A stretch of DNA of 18,423 bases, from the NCBI GenBank assembly GCA_934090775.1, contig CAKOKF010000016.1, positions 1 through 18,423 of the forward strand. Reading direction: 5' to 3'. Shown here piece by piece: positions 7,902-15,602 of the stretch; position 1 is the first letter of the stretch, and every line of letters starts with the position of its first letter. The notes below the pieces were generated by a model. The model saw only the letters and a list, made by a program, of their open reading frames with translations. It was not told where the DNA came from and did not search any database. The translations under genes and the position numbers were made by a program. This stretch comes from an uncultured Bacilli bacterium. Lineage in GTDB: Bacteria; Bacillota_I; Bacilli_A; RF39; UBA660.

Positions 7902-9584
7902 TTAATATCTTACTGTATAATTAACGCTAGCATTTTTTCGTGTTAATACTCCCTCAATTGTTTCTATACTGTTGTCTTTTATATAATTACCTTCTTTTAT
8001 CTCTCGATAATTTAAAAAAGCCACAGTTTTTAATTTAGGAAACATATTTAATAATTTCTTAATAATATTTTGATGACTACATATACTTGTTTCAAAAGCT
8101 TCATCTTGAATCATATTTCCAAAAAAACATCCTAATTCATAATTAATTTCACAATTATTATAATCTAAGTACATACCATTTATCTTTTCTATACTAACAT
8201 TATAAATTTTACTTAATACTTGAAAATAATTATTCTTTAATACCTGATACTCTTCTAAAAAGTCGTTATAATAACTATAAACATTATTATCACAACTAAT
8301 AAAATTATCCACCAAATTACTAGCAACTAAATAATACAAAAAGACATTTTCTTCTAAACTTAAATCTTTTTCATTTTTCAAATTATAATTAATTAAAGAT
8401 TTCAAACTATATTTCATAATAGTTATATTATATAAATATTTAATTCGATCTAGCATTTTATCTATACATTGTTCACTATAATCATTATCTTTTCCAGTTA
8501 ATTCTTCTAAGAAATCAGTATTGTAAGTCATACTATTCATAGCATATATAACTCTAATTAGTTCTAATTTTTCTTTTTTATTTGTTGCTCCTAAAAATTC
8601 TAATACCCCATTATTATCATGACTGCGAATTGCTTTATAATAATCATTTAATTTTTTATCATTATCAAACATTGAGCATAAAAACAATTGACTTTCTAAC
8701 TTTCGATAATTTTCATAAGAATAAAATATATCACTTTTTAAATATTCTAAATCGTTTATTATTCCTAAATTTACTAAACTACTCTCCGCACTTGCCTCAT
8801 CTAAAAAATTATAATAATTATCATCAACGCATAGAGTTGAAGTTGTAATACCATTTTCTTTTTCATCAGCACACGGTTCTTGTTCAACATGACGAAACTC
8901 ATGACTAATTACTTCTTCTAAACGAGTTAAAATATCTTCTAAATTATCAGCATCATTTAAAATAAGGGGCATATTAATTTTAATAATATTATTTTGCATT
9001 TCATAAACAGCATAAGCACCGCTACTTATTTTACTTCCTAAAATACCGCCAGCTAAAACTATCTTTAAATCATTATAATTATGGATATCTGAATTATTAC
9101 CATTTTGCAATATAAAATCAATATTACCTTTTACTATTTCCTCTATTTTAGCTTTAATGCTTAGCATACTTTCATCATCAATTTTCAAACCATACTGATT
9201 ATTGAACTCATGATTAGTATAATATTTATCGGTAAATGGATTAGCATAAGTACTATTTAAAGAAACATAATCAGTTGTATTCTTTTCTATTAAAGCATAT
9301 ATATCTGATGTTGAAAAATAACTTTCTTCTTTACATGTATCAACTGGACTACTAAGTAATTCTTCATACTTTAAAGAATCCAACCCCATATCATCTTGTA
9401 ATCCTAGATTTTCTGTTGCTTGAAAATAATTATATAAATTATCAGTTAATATTTCAGTTTCACTATCTATTTTTAAATCTTTATCGTCTTTTAAACTTAC
9501 AAAAGTACTTTTTGGTATACCAAGTACTAATGAATTAACAATTAAAGAAAAACAAATAATTAAACTAGCACCTCTTCTATTCAT
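7902..9584 (-). CDS. Exported or membrane-anchored HExxH zincin-like protein (paralogue 1)
   Basis: A 560-residue protein of no family I recognise. A short basic start (MNRRG) and a hydrophobic stretch (about 6-23) suggest export or N-terminal anchoring; no clean AxA cleavage site and no lipobox Cys are evident. The predicted catalytic centre is VISHEFRHVEQEPC with HExxH at 228-232. FLDEASAES (Glu263, Glu267) follows about 31 residues later as the likely third ligand region, a gluzincin layout. The rest is a long helical C-terminal part with no transmembrane segment. It matches the protein at 11458-13041 in order: HEFxH...PC, FLxEAxAES, ES.LFL.S..D, LINYNL...LSL.EN, and FPKxK near the end. 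It has its own promoter; AGAGGGG precedes the ATG. Substrate unknown. Confidence 0.75.
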   Translation of the reverse strand: MNRRGASLIICFSLIVNSLVLGIPKSTFVSLKDDKDLKIDSETEILTDNLYNYFQATENLGLQDDMGLDSLKYEELLSSPVDTCKEESYFSTSDIYALIEKNTTDYVSLNSTYANPFTDKYYTNHEFNNQYGLKIDDESMLSIKAKIEEIVKGNIDFILQNGNNSDIHNYNDLKIVLAGGILGSKISSGAYAVYEMQNNIIKINMPLILNDADNLEDILTRLEEVISHEFRHVEQEPCADEKENGITTSTLCVDDNYYNFLDEASAESSLVNLGIINDLEYLKSDIFYSYENYRKLESQLFLCSMFDNDKKLNDYYKAIRSHDNNGVLEFLGATNKKEKLELIRVIYAMNSMTYNTDFLEELTGKDNDYSEQCIDKMLDRIKYLYNITIMKYSLKSLINYNLKNEKDLSLEENVFLYYLVASNLVDNFISCDNNVYSYYNDFLEEYQVLKNNYFQVLSKIYNVSIEKINGMYLDYNNCEINYELGCFFGNMIQDEAFETSICSHQNIIKKLLNMFPKLKTVAFLNYREIKEGNYIKDNSIETIEGVLTRKNASVNYTVRY

Positions 9585-9607
9585 AAAACCCCTCTTAATT
9601 GCCGTTT

Positions 9608-9636
9608 ATATTAATTTATAATTTACTAAAAGTCAA
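9608..9636 (-). promoter_or_regulatory. Promoter of the zincin-like gene 7902-9584
   Basis: TTGACT (9631-9636), a 17-nt spacer and TAATAT (9608-9613) on the minus strand. The start is near 9601, giving a leader of about 17 nt. The promoter lies in a 138-nt divergent region shared with the plus-strand gene at 9723. Confidence 0.85.
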
Positions 9637-9680
9637 GCATTTCTTATTCAAGTTCATAATTACTATATTTATATCTATTT

Positions 9681-9686
9681 TATAAT
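9681..9686 (+). promoter_or_regulatory. Possible -10 element of the plus-strand gene at 9723
   Basis: A perfect TATAAT lies about 40 nt before the start codon, but no convincing -35 is seen at 16-18 nt. TATGAT at 9692-9697 is an alternative. Confidence 0.3.
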
Positions 9687-9722
9687 CTTAATATGATAAA
9701 ATTATCCTAGAAAGGAGTATCA

Positions 9723-10445
9723 ATTTATATAAAAGATAATAAGAAAAACATTATAATAATTATTTTAAGCTTACTTTTATTAGCAGCACTAGGTTATATT
9801 ATTTATAGTAAATTAAATAATAATACTAATCAAAATACCAATAATACAAAGGAACAAAATAATTTAAAAAATATTGAACTTCAAGAATATAACGTAGTTG
9901 GCGCTGCTTATAATGGTATTAATATCATAAAAAACACTAACGATGATATCGATACTAAAAATGGTGACCCAGTTGAAATGATTGAAAAAGTTATTTTACC
10001 TAAAATTCTAAAAGATACTAATACAACAAAAGCTATTAATCAAAAGATTTTAGATGACAATAAATGGGCTATTTCTACAATAGAAAAAGGTTTACAAAAT
10101 GAAGATAATCCTCATATATTATTTGATGTTACAACTAACTATGATTACACTATTAATAATGATATTTTATATATCTTAGTAACTACTCAAATTAAATACT
10201 ATCATAGCCATGGTTGGAATGATTATTATAGTTATTATTATGATATAAAAAATGATAGAGAATTAACTACAAATGAAATAGCAGCAAGATTAAATATCAA
10301 ATCAAAGGACTTAAATAATGCTCAAGAAATAACTAATATTATGTATCTTAATAATTATAAACAAGCTAAAATTTATTATAAAGAACTTGAAGATAATTGT
10401 AGTAGTGAAGAATGTAAAAATGAAACTATTATTGATATAAAATAA
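9723..10445 (+). CDS. Membrane-anchored protein with a probable AUU start (unknown function)
   Basis: The frame is open from 9711, right after a TAG stop at 9708. A consensus AAAGGAG (9711-9717) sits 5 nt before ATT at 9723, and no ATG, GTG or TTG occurs in this frame until 9978. Starting at ATT gives 240 residues: a short charged start, one strong membrane segment of Ile/Leu (about 10-28), a Asn/Thr-rich spacer (about 30-48), and an extracellular domain. Starting at the ATG at 9978 would give only 155 residues, lose the anchor and ignore the ribosome binding site. The extracellular part (NYDYTINNDILYILVTTQIKYY, then YYSYYYDIKNDRELT) loosely recalls DUF3298/DUF4163-type domains as in RsiV and PdaC; this is a weak inference. 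Two Cys near the C-terminus (NCSSEEC) might form a disulfide. It is divergent from the zincin-like gene at 7902-9584. Confidence 0.65.
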   Translation: MYIKDNKKNIIIIILSLLLLAALGYIIYSKLNNNTNQNTNNTKEQNNLKNIELQEYNVVGAAYNGINIIKNTNDDIDTKNGDPVEMIEKVILPKILKDTNTTKAINQKILDDNKWAISTIEKGLQNEDNPHILFDVTTNYDYTINNDILYILVTTQIKYYHSHGWNDYYSYYYDIKNDRELTTNEIAARLNIKSKDLNNAQEITNIMYLNNYKQAKIYYKELEDNCSSEECKNETIIDIK

Positions 10446-10448
10446 GAT

Positions 10449-10485
10449 TAAAAAAATCCACTAATTACTAGTGAATTTTTTTTAT
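10449..10485. terminator. Bidirectional terminator between converging genes
   Basis: A run of A, then CACTA/TAGTG (10459-10463 and 10469-10473) with a 5-nt loop, then GAATTTTTTTT. The flanking A and T runs extend the stem and give a T tract in both directions, serving the plus-strand gene ending at 10445 and the minus-strand gene ending at 10486. Confidence 0.75.
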
Positions 10486-11355
10486 TTAGTTAGTATCTAA
10501 ATCAAAATTAATCTTCTTTTTATTTTTTCTCTCATCTTTATTAACATATACTGTTTCATAAGAATCACATACAGTAATAAAGGCTTTATCATCAATAAGT
10601 AAAATAGCTTCTTTTATTTCTAAATAAAACTTACTTTTTATTGATACCATCAAAATATCATAATTTTTAGCACTATATCCACCTTTACCTTTTAATATCG
10701 TAATACCATAATTATAAGTTTCTTTTAAAAACTTTCTTATTTCTTTATTTTTACTAGAATTAATATAAAGTACTTTATCTTCTTTTATCCCCAACATAAA
10801 TCTATTAGAATAAATACTTTGAAATATTAATATTACAAAGGCATAAACTAAATGTTCAGTACCAAAAACTAATCCTGTTAAAATCACAACTATTCCATCT
10901 ATCATTATAATAGCTTTATCCATTGATACTTTTAAATATCGACATACAATGGCTTCAATTATATCAGTTCCCCCAGTAGTAAAACCGGTCTTAAAAACTA
11001 ATCCTAAGCCATAACCATTAATAATACCGCCAATTATAGCTTTTACCAGCAAGTCCACACTACTTAAATCAATTAAAACTGTTACAAAACTTGTTAATTT
11101 TAACATAATCGGATAAAAAAGTGCACCTAAAACAGTTTTATAAGTATCATCTTCTCCTAAAAAAAGGTACGATATAATTATTAAAAAAATATTAACTATT
11201 CCAACAAATAAAGAAGTATCAATCTTTATAAATTTATTAATAACAATCGCTAAACTTCCAATACCAGTAGATGCTAAATTATCAGGCACGCAAAATAAGT
11301 TAAAAGAAAATGCAACTATTGTTATCCCCAATAAAAATTTTATCCATTTTTTCAT
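10486..11355 (-). CDS. YitT family membrane protein
   Basis: A 289-residue protein with about six hydrophobic segments (6-26, 50-66, 74-96, 104-122, 148-165, 168-186). The conserved FTTGGTDIIEAIV (125-137) is the YitT/DUF161 hallmark. A cytosolic DUF2179 domain follows (about 192-255), containing GITILKGKGGYS. The family is widespread in Firmicutes; its transport or signalling role is not firmly established. The Lys-rich tail (DERKNKKK) ends the protein. The ribosome binding site is modest (AAAGGG, 11 nt before the ATG), while the promoter is strong. Confidence 0.9.
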   Translation of the reverse strand: MKKWIKFLLGITIVAFSFNLFCVPDNLASTGIGSLAIVINKFIKIDTSLFVGIVNIFLIIISYLFLGEDDTYKTVLGALFYPIMLKLTSFVTVLIDLSSVDLLVKAIIGGIINGYGLGLVFKTGFTTGGTDIIEAIVCRYLKVSMDKAIIMIDGIVVILTGLVFGTEHLVYAFVILIFQSIYSNRFMLGIKEDKVLYINSSKNKEIRKFLKETYNYGITILKGKGGYSAKNYDILMVSIKSKFYLEIKEAILLIDDKAFITVCDSYETVYVNKDERKNKKKINFDLDTN

Positions 11356-11384
11356 AAGATCAACCCTTTACCATCATTACTTTG

Positions 11385-11413
11385 ATTGTATCAAATAACT
11401 CTTATTTTTTCAA
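11385..11413 (-). promoter_or_regulatory. Promoter of the YitT family gene
   Basis: TTGAAA (11408-11413), a 17-nt spacer and TACAAT (11385-11390). The 11 bases TTTGATACAAT around the -10 are identical to those of the rplI promoter. The leader is about 25 nt. Confidence 0.8.
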
Positions 11414-11457
11414 AAAGATATGAAATTTTTATATACTTATTATAAATATCCAATATT

Positions 11458-13041
11458 TTATTTTAAAATTAATTTAAAACCATTTTTATTTTTACCATTA
11501 GCTTTTATTATAGCCATCAAATTATTATAATTAAAATCACTTAAAAAAGTACCACCATTAACAATATTTTTAATTTTAGGAAACTTATTTATTAAATTAG
11601 CAATCTTGCTACCATCTACACTATTAGTAGTTTTATTCTTAACATAACTAGTTATATCATTTAACCATTCACTTTTATTTTTTTCTTCATAATATTCTTT
11701 AACTGACTCGTAACTCATTCCATTAGCACTACTCAAATATTGCATAAAAGCTTCTTCAATTATCTCATAATTATTAATAAAATCTTTATAGAAAGTATAA
11801 CTAACTTCATGCGTTGTATAATCATAATTATTGTAACTTGCACTATCTAAAATATTTACTAGAATAAAATGATATAAAATTAAATTTTCATCTAAACTTA
11901 ATTGTTCTTTAGTTAAATTATAATTTATTAAAGCACTTACACTTTTCTTCAATAAATAGCTTTCTACGACACCTTTAGTATTATCAGTTAAAAATTGATT
12001 AATATTAATATTATTTAACTTGCTAAAATCACTACTGCCAAGAAGTCTACTCCAATAACTGTTTCTTACTAATCTTCCATCAATTAACCATATTACACTA
12101 AATAATTCTTTTATTTCAGTATCACTATTTGCATTAAAATAATTACAAAAATCGGCCATATTTTCTTTAAATAAGGAATCATAATAATCAGTTATTGAAG
12201 TACTATTATCTAAAAAACTTAATAAAAATAATTTACTTTCATATTTTCTTTCTTCTAAATTATTATATCCATAACTATAATTATGATTAACTGGTCGGTA
12301 TGTACTTTTTAAAATATTATAATTATAAGACTCAGCCATGGCTTCATTTAAAAAGGAAACACCAACTTCTTTTGGTAATTTATAATTATTTATATTATCT
12401 TCACAAGGAGATACAAACATATGATTAAACTCATGATTAATGGTATCATATAAACTCATATATAAATCGTCTACTGTATTAGCATTCTTCAAAATATTAT
12501 TTAATGATATAACAATTAAATTATCCGAGTCAAAATATTCACCATATTGGGTTTTATCTTGAAAATCTCCTATTAATATTTTTAAAGATAATAACTTATG
12601 AACATCTTCATTCCTTGTTTTATCTATAAGGGCTTTATTAAGAATATCTAATATTGTTACCTCAATATATTTCCTTATTTTATCTTCTTCTATCTCACTT
12701 ATTAATTTATAGTTACCACTATTTAAATAATTTTTACTATTTAAATTTATAATACTATATAAACTGTTTTTATCACCAGCAATTTTATATTCACAATTAT
12801 TATCTTTAATCTTTCCTATTTCTAATAATTCTTCTAATTCTTGAGAATCTAGTAAAGTAGTATCAAATAAATTGATAGATAAACTATTAATCGTATTTAG
12901 ATAAGAACCTTCTATATTTTTTTCATTACTTGCTGAAGCTTTAACCGTACTATGTGCTATAATGCTTCCTAAAGACATAATAGAGATCGTTAAACAAAGA
13001 CCTAATACTGCTCCCATCCTGCCTAATTTTTTTATTGTCAT
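11458..13041 (-). CDS. Secreted HExxH zincin-like protein (paralogue 2)
   Basis: A 527-residue protein with a clear signal peptide: Lys/Arg start (MTIKKLGR), hydrophobic core (about 10-28), and an AxA site, ASA before Ser38. The centre is TINHEFNHMFVSPC with HExxH at 203-207 and FLNEAMAES (Glu233, Glu237) 26-30 residues later. It is a diverged paralogue of the protein at 7902-9584, sharing motif order and similar length; the N-terminal third is the least alike. Neither matches a family I can name. The ATG at 13041 has only a weak, distant GAGAG; the ATG for Met9 has AGG close by but would cut into the signal peptide's basic end. It starts 65 nt after the prfB stop with no clear promoter or terminator between them, so cotranscription with prfB is possible. 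No strong terminator was seen after it. Confidence 0.75.
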   Translation of the reverse strand: MTIKKLGRMGAVLGLCLTISIMSLGSIIAHSTVKASASNEKNIEGSYLNTINSLSINLFDTTLLDSQELEELLEIGKIKDNNCEYKIAGDKNSLYSIINLNSKNYLNSGNYKLISEIEEDKIRKYIEVTILDILNKALIDKTRNEDVHKLLSLKILIGDFQDKTQYGEYFDSDNLIVISLNNILKNANTVDDLYMSLYDTINHEFNHMFVSPCEDNINNYKLPKEVGVSFLNEAMAESYNYNILKSTYRPVNHNYSYGYNNLEERKYESKLFLLSFLDNSTSITDYYDSLFKENMADFCNYFNANSDTEIKELFSVIWLIDGRLVRNSYWSRLLGSSDFSKLNNININQFLTDNTKGVVESYLLKKSVSALINYNLTKEQLSLDENLILYHFILVNILDSASYNNYDYTTHEVSYTFYKDFINNYEIIEEAFMQYLSSANGMSYESVKEYYEEKNKSEWLNDITSYVKNKTTNSVDGSKIANLINKFPKIKNIVNGGTFLSDFNYNNLMAIIKANGKNKNGFKLILK

Positions 13042-13106
13042 ATAAGCTTTATCTCTCTTTTCTATATTTTTATTTACTACTTTAAATTATTAATTTTAGC
13101 GATTCT

Positions 13107-14199
13107 TTATTTATTTAGTTTTTTTACCTTAAGTACTGATTCCATAATAGCCAGTAAATCTCCATCTAACACTTTAAAGGCTTGACTTGTTTCATAGCCA
13201 CTGCGTAAATCTTTAACTAAAGTATAAGGCTCTAAAACATAATTTCTAATTTGACTTCCAAAATTAATACTATCACTTATTCCCTTTTCTTTATTAAGTT
13301 CAGCTTCTTTTTTTTCTACTTCTAATTGATATAGTTTAGATTTTAACATTTCCATGGCTCTTTCTTTATTTCGAAGTTGACTTCTTTCAACTTGACAAGA
13401 TACTACTATTTTAGTTGGTAGATGGGTTATACGAACTGCTGAATCACTGGTATTAACGGACTGGCCACCGGCTCCACTAGAATGAAAAACATCAATTTTT
13501 AAATCTTCATCTTTAATATCAATATCATTTATTTTCTCAAATTCAGGTACTACTGTAACCGAAGCAAAAGAAGTATGACGTCTTTTATTAGCGTCAAATG
13601 GGGAGATTCTAACTAAACGATGAACCCCTTTTTCGCCTTTGAAATAACCATAACTCATATTTCCACTAATTCTTAAAGTAACGGATTTGACACCGGCTTC
13701 CTCACCTTTTAAAAAATCAATAATTTCATACTTATATCCATTAGCATCACAAAATCTTTCATACATTCTAAGTAACATCGAAGCCCAATCCATTGCTTCC
13801 GTACCACCAGCACCGGGATGTATTTCCAAAAAGCAATTTAAATTATCATAAGGTCCACCAAGTAATGTAGCCATTTCTAATTTATCTACTAACTTTTCTA
13901 AATTAGTAATTTCCTTTTCTAAATCAGCTTCTAAACTTTCATCTAATTTTACTAATTCAATTAAGTCCTTTAACCCAGCAACCAAATTGTTAGCTCTCTT
14001 TAAATCACTGACTTCTTTTTTTAAAGCAATTAGCTCACTATTAACCTTACTAGCATAGACATTATTTGTCCAAATATTTGGTTGGTTTAGAATGTCCTCT
14101 AGCTCTTTAATTTTTTTATCTTTAGCTTCTAAGTCAAAGTGACCTCCCAATATCATCAATTCTATTAACTAAAATTTTATATCTTTCTAAATTATCCAT
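13107..14199 (-). CDS. prfB: Peptide chain release factor 2, with programmed +1 frameshift
   Basis: RF2 ends translation at UAA and UGA. The gene is in two frames. The first runs from the ATG at 14199 for 21 codons (MDNLERYKILVNRIDDIGRSL) to CTT-TGA (14139-14134). Skipping the T at 14136 moves into the second frame at GAC 14135 and continues to 13107, for 363 residues in all, the normal RF2 length. The frameshift signal is classical: GGGAGG, 3 nt, CTT TGA C. SPF (about 199-201) recognises the stop codon and GGQ (about 244-246) catalyses peptide release. GGGAG lies 6 nt before the ATG at 14199; an adjacent in-frame ATG at 14202 is too close. A contiguous-frame call from 14159 gives a false N-terminus. 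The usual secA neighbour is not upstream. Confidence 0.97.
14133..14148 (-). promoter_or_regulatory. RF2 programmed frameshift site
   Basis: The stimulatory Shine-Dalgarno-like GGGAGG (14143-14148) is 3 nt upstream of the slippery CTT (14137-14139), followed by TGA (14134-14136) and C. When RF2 is scarce the ribosome pauses at UGA and shifts +1 to GAC, so RF2 adjusts its own level. Confidence 0.95.
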
Positions 14200-14292
14200 C
14201 ATTTTCTCCCAATTTTTTTCTTAATTTAATTTCTTAATTTACTATATTTATATTTTATAATTATATTAAAATTCTTCTCAATTAACATACCA

Positions 14293-14301
14293 ATTATATC
14301 A
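14293..14301 (-). promoter_or_regulatory. Possible extended -10 promoter for prfB
   Basis: TGATATAAT on the minus strand (TATAAT with a TG one base upstream), about 95 nt before the prfB start. No good -35 at 16-18 nt is visible. Confidence 0.4.
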
Positions 14302-14350
14302 TATTTTAATCTTTTAAGCTCTTAATCAATTATTAACACATTTATAATCT

Positions 14351-14858
14351 TTAACTATTACTTCTATTTAAACTTATCATCAAAGCCCTTCTCAAATCAC
14401 CAACATTTTCTAAAGTTTTATTGTCTATTCTTTCTAACTTAAATTTTATTAAATTTAAACAGGCTATATAATCAGTTGTATTTAAATTTTCAATATTTCT
14501 TCTTACAAGATTTATATCTTTGTCTTCAACTAAATCTAATTTTTCTATACTAAACAATTTATCTAATATTATTTTAAATAAACTAAAACCCATTAATTTG
14601 TAAGCCATCATCTTATCATCATAATGACAACTATTATCTAAATCTATTAAATACAAATTTTGGCCATCAAATAAAACATTACCACTCCAAATATCCGGAT
14701 CAAATAAACTAAATTCACTTAATTTTTTTACATCTATTAATAACTTTTTTAAAATAAAGTAGTGAATTATATTGATAGACTTCCCCATTTTCTCCTTTAA
14801 TTTTAGACGCGCTAGGAAGGTTAATTTCTTTTATACTGCTTACTCTAATTATTGCCAT
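14351..14858 (-). pseudogene. Decayed kinase-fold (aminoglycoside-phosphotransferase-like) gene
   Basis: Two overlapping frames look like parts of one former gene. The upstream frame starts at the ATG at 14858 after a strong GAGGAG and encodes 47 residues with GENGEVYQY, which resembles the glycine-rich ATP loop of the kinase N-lobe. It stops at TGA 14715. The other frame (ATG 14788 to 14351, 145 residues) carries FDPDIWSGNVLF followed by LYLIDLDNS. That matches the catalytic loop and metal-binding Asp of phosphotransferase kinases, although the usual His before the catalytic Asp is replaced. Most of the N-lobe and the connecting helices are missing between them. An internal deletion plus a frame change explains this best; a short intact protein from 14788 is the alternative. 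The promoter upstream still looks intact. Confidence 0.5.
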
Positions 14859-14883
14859 TTCTTCTCCTCAATTTATGCTATCT

Positions 14884-14912
14884 AGAATAGTACACTTATA
14901 TTAGAAAGTCAA
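14884..14912 (-). promoter_or_regulatory. Promoter of the decayed kinase-fold gene
   Basis: TTGACT (14907-14912), a 17-nt spacer and TATTCT (14884-14889). The leader is about 20 nt and ends with GAGGAG before the ATG at 14858. Its position supports 14858 as the original start. Confidence 0.65.
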
Positions 14913-15104
14913 TTTATTTTCTAGAAAATATCTTTAATTTGACTCACTGTCTATCATTTATAATTGCTATATAAATAATGAAAATAACTATTATAACTTA
15001 TTATGTTTTATAGATATATAAAATACCTTTAAATGTCTAAAATAGCAAGTTTTTTATAAACTATTTAATTTACTTAATAATTTTGTAAATATTAATAATT
15101 ACGA
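14913..15104. other. AT-rich divergent intergenic stretch
   Basis: Between the promoters of the decayed kinase-fold gene and the plus-strand membrane protein gene. Very AT-rich, with stops in all frames and no hairpin with a T tract, tRNA or repeat array. I see nothing functional in it. Confidence 0.6.
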
Positions 15105-15133
15105 TTGCTTTCTAAGCTTAGATTTTATAAAAT
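15105..15133 (+). promoter_or_regulatory. Promoter with two overlapping palindromes
   Basis: TTGCTT (15105-15110), a 17-nt spacer and TAAAAT (15128-15133). The spacer starts with the perfect 12-bp palindrome TCTAAGCTTAGA (15111-15122), which shares two bases with the perfect 14-bp palindrome GATTTTATAAAATC (15121-15134) covering the -10. Either could be an operator. Confidence 0.5.
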
Positions 15134-15148
15134 CAAATTGGTGATAAT

Positions 15149-15580
15149 ATGTTTATTCTTAACTGTCTTTTATTTTATATTATATGGGCTAAATTAGTTT
15201 ATAGTCCAATTCCATCTTTAATATTTATCATGCCTTTCTCTTATAATTTTAAAGAATTAATTCGTTTTAAAAAATGGCAAAAGCCCTTTGTATTAACAAC
15301 AATTTTTACTTATATTATTTATTTTTCAGCTATAGTTAATAGCGTTTCTAATCCTTCTTACATAATAGCGTTCTTTATAATTTTTTATAATATTTTATTA
15401 ATTGTTAATTATTTAATTCTTATGCTTATTGGTTTTATAGACTTTTATTTACGTTCTAAACAACTAGATGAGTTATTATATACTTTTGTCTTTTATTTTC
15501 TTTATTTTGGTTATTTAACCATTTGCTTAATTTCTAGTGAACCCCTTGTTAAAATAACTTGCAAACTTTTAAAAATATAA
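15149..15580 (+). CDS. Small multi-pass membrane protein of unknown function
   Basis: 143 residues, very hydrophobic, with about four membrane segments (around 3-32, 46-64, 70-96 and 105-128) and a positively charged loop RFKKWQK between the first two. I do not recognise a family. Support for a real gene: no gene opposes it, GGTGAT precedes the ATG exactly as it does for dnaB, and a plausible promoter lies upstream. In such AT-rich DNA a chance hydrophobic frame remains possible. It converges with the SDR gene, 20 nt between stops. Confidence 0.55.
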   Translation: MFILNCLLFYIIWAKLVYSPIPSLIFIMPFSYNFKELIRFKKWQKPFVLTTIFTYIIYFSAIVNSVSNPSYIIAFFIIFYNILLIVNYLILMLIGFIDFYLRSKQLDELLYTFVFYFLYFGYLTICLISSEPLVKITCKLLKI

Positions 15581-15602
15581 AAAAGCACTATTTCTAGTAC
15601 TT
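15577..15602 (-). terminator. Terminator of the SDR gene
   Basis: On the minus strand AAGTACTA (15595-15602) pairs with TAGTGCTT (15583-15590), 8 bp with one G-U pair and a GAAA tetraloop. TTTTATA follows. The SDR stop TAA (15601-15603) overlaps the stem. The plus-strand direction lacks a T tract. Confidence 0.8.

Noticed and set aside
8582..8848. 88-residue plus-strand open frame
   Set aside because: Antisense within the zincin-like gene, with biased composition and no ribosome binding site.
9192..9212. NHEFNNQ near residue 125 of the zincin-like protein as a second metal site
   Set aside because: It lacks the second histidine of HExxH; the real motif is at residues 228-232.
9978..9980. 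ATG as the start of the plus-strand anchored protein
   Set aside because: It lacks a well-placed ribosome binding site and would discard a clear membrane anchor encoded directly after AAAGGAG.
14134..14136. TGA in prfB as a pseudogene frameshift, or as a sense Trp codon (Mycoplasma code)
   Set aside because: The stop is part of the classical RF2 frameshift signal, and presence of RF2 itself argues that UGA is a stop.
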